A stretch of 12,219 bases of DNA from Smittium culicis. Its lineage: Eukaryota; Kickxellomycota; Harpellomycetes; Harpellales; Legeriomycetaceae. Each line of letters starts with the position of its first letter. The stretch's first letter is position 1. Of the stretch, positions 10,442 to 12,219 are shown piece by piece. The stretch is taken from positions 3,644-15,862 of the forward strand of contig LSSN01000243.1 in assembly GCA_001970855.1 (NCBI GenBank), given 5' to 3'. The notes under the pieces are model-generated. The model was given only the letters and a program-made list of their open reading frames with translations. It was not told the DNA's origin and did not search any database. Both the position numbers and the translations under genes were made by a program.

Positions 10442-10574
10442 GATTGGCTAGCAGGGATTTGAGGGCAGAGCATGGGGTAGATTAGTTTCCTAAAAAAATT
10501 GGCGATGGCTCAAAATAAACATATAAAGCATGTAATACAGGCAGCTCACATTGATATCTGAAAAAAGTATTTTG

Positions 10575-10665
10575 TGATATTATATACTAACCTCATAACA
10601 TAGTTATTTAGCCCATTTTAACAGACCCCACTCGGTACAGTCTCCAACCTTATTTAAACCTTAAC
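10575..10665 (+). promoter_or_regulatory. Probable proximal promoter and 5' leader of the Xrn1 gene
   Basis: This is the stretch immediately before the Xrn1 start. It holds a TATA-like run (ATATTATATACT, about 10577-10588) some 80 bases before the ATG, then a more C-rich segment around 10620-10650. The translation context TTAACATGGG has A at -3 and G at +4, favourable in most eukaryotes. No transcription start can be seen, and TATA-like strings are common in such AT-rich DNA, so the promoter call rests mainly on position. Confidence 0.25.
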
Positions 10666-12219
10666 ATGGGTGTACCCAAATTTTTTAGATGGATTAGGTA
10701 ACTTATAATTTTATTTTTAGTAGCCCTTTTTTTTAAAATCATCCGTTTATAAATTAACTTGTCTAAATTTAGTGAAAGATATCCATTAATCAGTAGCAAT
10801 GTTAGCGAGAACAATTTCCCTGAATTTGGTACTAATTTATTCTCATCACTATAAAACATTCGCCTTTTAGGCCATGTTCCTAACAATATGTAATATTCGT
10901 AGAGAATCTATATCTCGATATGAATGGTGTTATTCATAACTGTACTCATTCAAATGAGGGTGATGGAAATTTGGGAATCAGTGAAAATGAAATGTTTCTC
11001 CAAATCTTCAAATACACTGAAACTCTATTTTCAAAAATACGCCCCTCAAAAGTTTTTATGATTGCCATCGACGGTGTCGCTCCAAGAGCTAAAATGAATG
11101 AACAGCGTGCAAGAAGATTCCGCAAAATCAGAGATTTGGAAGAACTCAAAGCAAAAGAACTCAAAAAAGGCAGAGAAATTGTCGAGCTAGCTCACGAATT
11201 CGATTCGAACTGTATTACTCCAGGCACTGAATTTATGGAAAGATTGAACGAACAGTTAAAATATTTTATTAACAAAAAAATGTCCGAGGATGCTGATTGG
11301 AAAAAGGTTCAAGTCATTCTCTCTGGTTATGATGTACCAGGAGAAGGTGAACATAAAATTACAGAATATATCAGATTCATTAGATCACAGCCTGATCATA
11401 ACCCCAACACCCGCCACTGCCTTTATGGTCTTGATGCCGATCTTGTCATGCTTGGTCTTTCCTCGCACGAACCTCATTTTTGCCTCCTTCGTGAACTTTT
11501 AACTTTTTCAAGAAAGAAAACTAACAAAAGTAAAGGCTCCCACAATGGAGACGAAGCTGGAAAGTTTATTTTGTTAAACTTGTCCATATTGCGCGAGTAT
11601 CTTGAACTTGAATTTATCTCTTTAAAAGATATCACCTATCCAAAAGGCGATGTTGGCTACGACTTTGAAAAAGTCCTAGACGATTTTTTACTCTTCTCAA
11701 TGTTAGCTGGAAATGATTTTGTTAAAAATTTACCTGGTGTGTATATTGGCGAAGGTGCATTAGCCTTACTCATCGGAATTTACATTAAAGTACGCCCTAA
11801 GCTTGGTGGATATCTTATTAACTCTGGAATGTTGAATCTTCCCAGACTTCAAATATTTTTCCGTGAATTAAGCATAGTTGATAAGCAAAGTTTTGAAGCT
11901 AACGTCGATGGCTTGGAGTGGTACGAAAACTACCTGATTAATAAAAAGTCGCGTGAACTTGAAAGCAAAAAACAACCAGGCGACTTTAACCTAACTGAAA
12001 TTGAACTCGAAATTTTACACCTAATTAAATCCTTTGCTATAGGCATTTCTACTGGAAAAAACTATAAAAATGTAAACAATTTAATTATTCAGCCAGAAAT
12101 TGCCGAAAATAACTATACCTGGATTAATAAAGTCGCTCACAGACTTAATCTTTTTGTATACAAAGAATATGACTCATCTGGCTCGGTTATGGTTATAGTT
12201 ACGACTGATAAAGATCCAT
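10666..12219 (+). CDS. XRN1: 5'-3' exoribonuclease Xrn1, N-terminal 468 codons (3' end outside window), exons 10666-10697, 10773-10828, 10903-12219
   Basis: This is the cytoplasmic exonuclease that degrades decapped, 5'-monophosphate mRNA from the 5' end. After removal of two introns the protein starts MGVPKFFRWISERYP, the Xrn1-type start; nuclear Rat1/Xrn2 usually has MGVPAFFRWL. Visible landmarks are LYLDMNG with D35, H41 of the NG(I/V)IH motif, IAIDGVAPRAKMN with D86, the 5'-phosphate pocket K93, Q97, R100 and R101, PGEGEHKI with E177 and E179, LYGLDADL with D207 and D209, and GNDF with D301. All seven metal-binding acids of the family are therefore present. Residues from about 375 to 468 are lower in conservation and match the linker between conserved regions 1 and 2, so the second half of the catalytic core and the C-terminal domains lie beyond the window. 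Exon 3 is open for 1317 bases. The start ATG has A at -3 and G at +4. A naive caller could start at M36 (10920) and lose D35. The family assignment is very secure. Confidence 0.96.
10698..10772 (+). other. Xrn1 intron 1 (75 bases, GT-AG, phase 2)
   Basis: The donor is GTAACT and the acceptor is CTAAATTTAG. Splicing joins ATTAG to TGAAAGATATCCA and gives I-S-E-R-Y-P, exactly the conserved Xrn1 N terminus. A possible branch site is TTAAC at 10754-10758, 15 bases from the acceptor; CTAAA at 10763-10767 is an alternative. Without splicing, translation stops at TAA 10699-10701, right after codon 11. An earlier AG at 10719-10720 would make a 23-base intron, but that product does not match the family and soon stops. 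Confidence 0.9.
10829..10902 (+). other. Xrn1 intron 2 (74 bases, GT-AG, phase 1)
   Basis: The donor is GTACTA and the acceptor is ATTCGTAG. Joining TTTG to AGAATCTA gives P-E-F-E-N-L-Y-L-D-M-N-G, matching the family sequence around catalytic D35. A canonical branch-like CTAAC sits at 10880-10884, with its A 19 bases before the acceptor. Retention would meet TAA at 10852-10854 and also shift the frame, since 74 is not a multiple of 3. The exon between the introns is only 56 bases. Confidence 0.9.

Larger units (their letters stand above)
9596..10620. other. G+C-elevated block without intact ORF, upstream of Xrn1
   Basis: Composition changes sharply near 9600. Lines at 9601, 9661, 10261 and 10441 have 37%, 33%, 40% and 43% G+C against about 17% to the left. 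From 10261 to 10560 the + strand has about 76 G and 38 C. The block holds two copies of a diverged 34-base repeat, GGGGTGGGGG at 9864-9873, and perfect short hairpins at 10307-10327 and 10422-10441. Coding-like runs are broken by stops: one at about 10412-10447 contains the residues ENTLAAELDAAIG, and one at 10483-10557 ends in KHVIQAAHIDI. I do not recognise the source. A decayed gene or mobile element, or a noncoding transcript, would fit. Confidence 0.5.

Noticed and set aside
10698..10720. A 23-base intron using the first AG
   Set aside because: The joined product does not match the ISERYP family sequence and reaches a stop before the catalytic region, while the 75-base intron restores it exactly.
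10650..10886. 78-codon open run on the - strand
   Set aside because: It lies across exon 1, intron 1, exon 2 and part of intron 2 of the Xrn1 gene in antisense; the + strand exons explain the sequence.
10946..11164. 72-codon open run on the - strand
   Set aside because: It is a shadow of Xrn1 exon 3.
11290..11502. 70-codon open run on the + strand in another frame
   Set aside because: It overlaps the PGEGEHKI and LYGLDADL catalytic segments of Xrn1, which are read in a different frame.
10666..12219. Nuclear Rat1/Xrn2 as the identity of the exonuclease
   Set aside because: The start MGVPKFFRWISERYP and CLYGLDADL are Xrn1-like; Rat1 usually has MGVPAFFRWL and CxxGADADL. No CCHC zinc knuckle is seen in the part present.

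Overview
This window looks like nuclear DNA from an AT-rich eukaryote, most likely a fungus or a close relative. The evidence is one clearly recognisable gene at the right-hand edge: a 5'-to-3' exoribonuclease of the Xrn1 type on the + strand, running from an ATG at 10666 off the end at 12219. It is split by two short GT-AG introns (75 and 74 bases) near its 5' end. The conserved start, all seven acidic active-site residues and the 5'-phosphate pocket are present. Hand counts on sample lines give roughly 25-45% G+C in the gene. The lineage cannot be fixed from one gene. Short introns, an AT-rich gene-poor setting and a fairly diverged Xrn1 would fit an early-branching or zygomycete-grade fungus, but this is an inference.

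Layout. Bases 1-36 hold a short stretch ending in a run of 15 G. Bases 37 to about 9595 are a gene desert; sampled lines are about 15-20% G+C, and I found no believable gene, tRNA or rRNA. It contains a perfect 11-base tandem repeat (181-213), several AT-only inverted repeats, and a few short G+C-richer islands (near 365-419, 1202-1273 and 5676-5738). Some islands share motifs and look like remnants of dispersed repeats. Bases about 9596-10620 are different: G+C rises to about 35-38%, the right part has about twice as many G as C on the + strand, and there are two diverged 34-base repeat copies, small hairpins and short coding-like runs broken by stops. This fits a decayed gene or mobile element, or a long noncoding transcript. 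The Xrn1 gene follows.

How it works together. The only function that can be assigned is cytoplasmic mRNA decay by Xrn1. Reading through either intron meets an early stop, so correct splicing is needed to make the enzyme. The rest of the window is intergenic sequence whose main interest lies in its composition and decayed repeats. No complete undescribed system could be demonstrated. The best leads are the 9.6-10.6 kb block and the dispersed repeat motifs.
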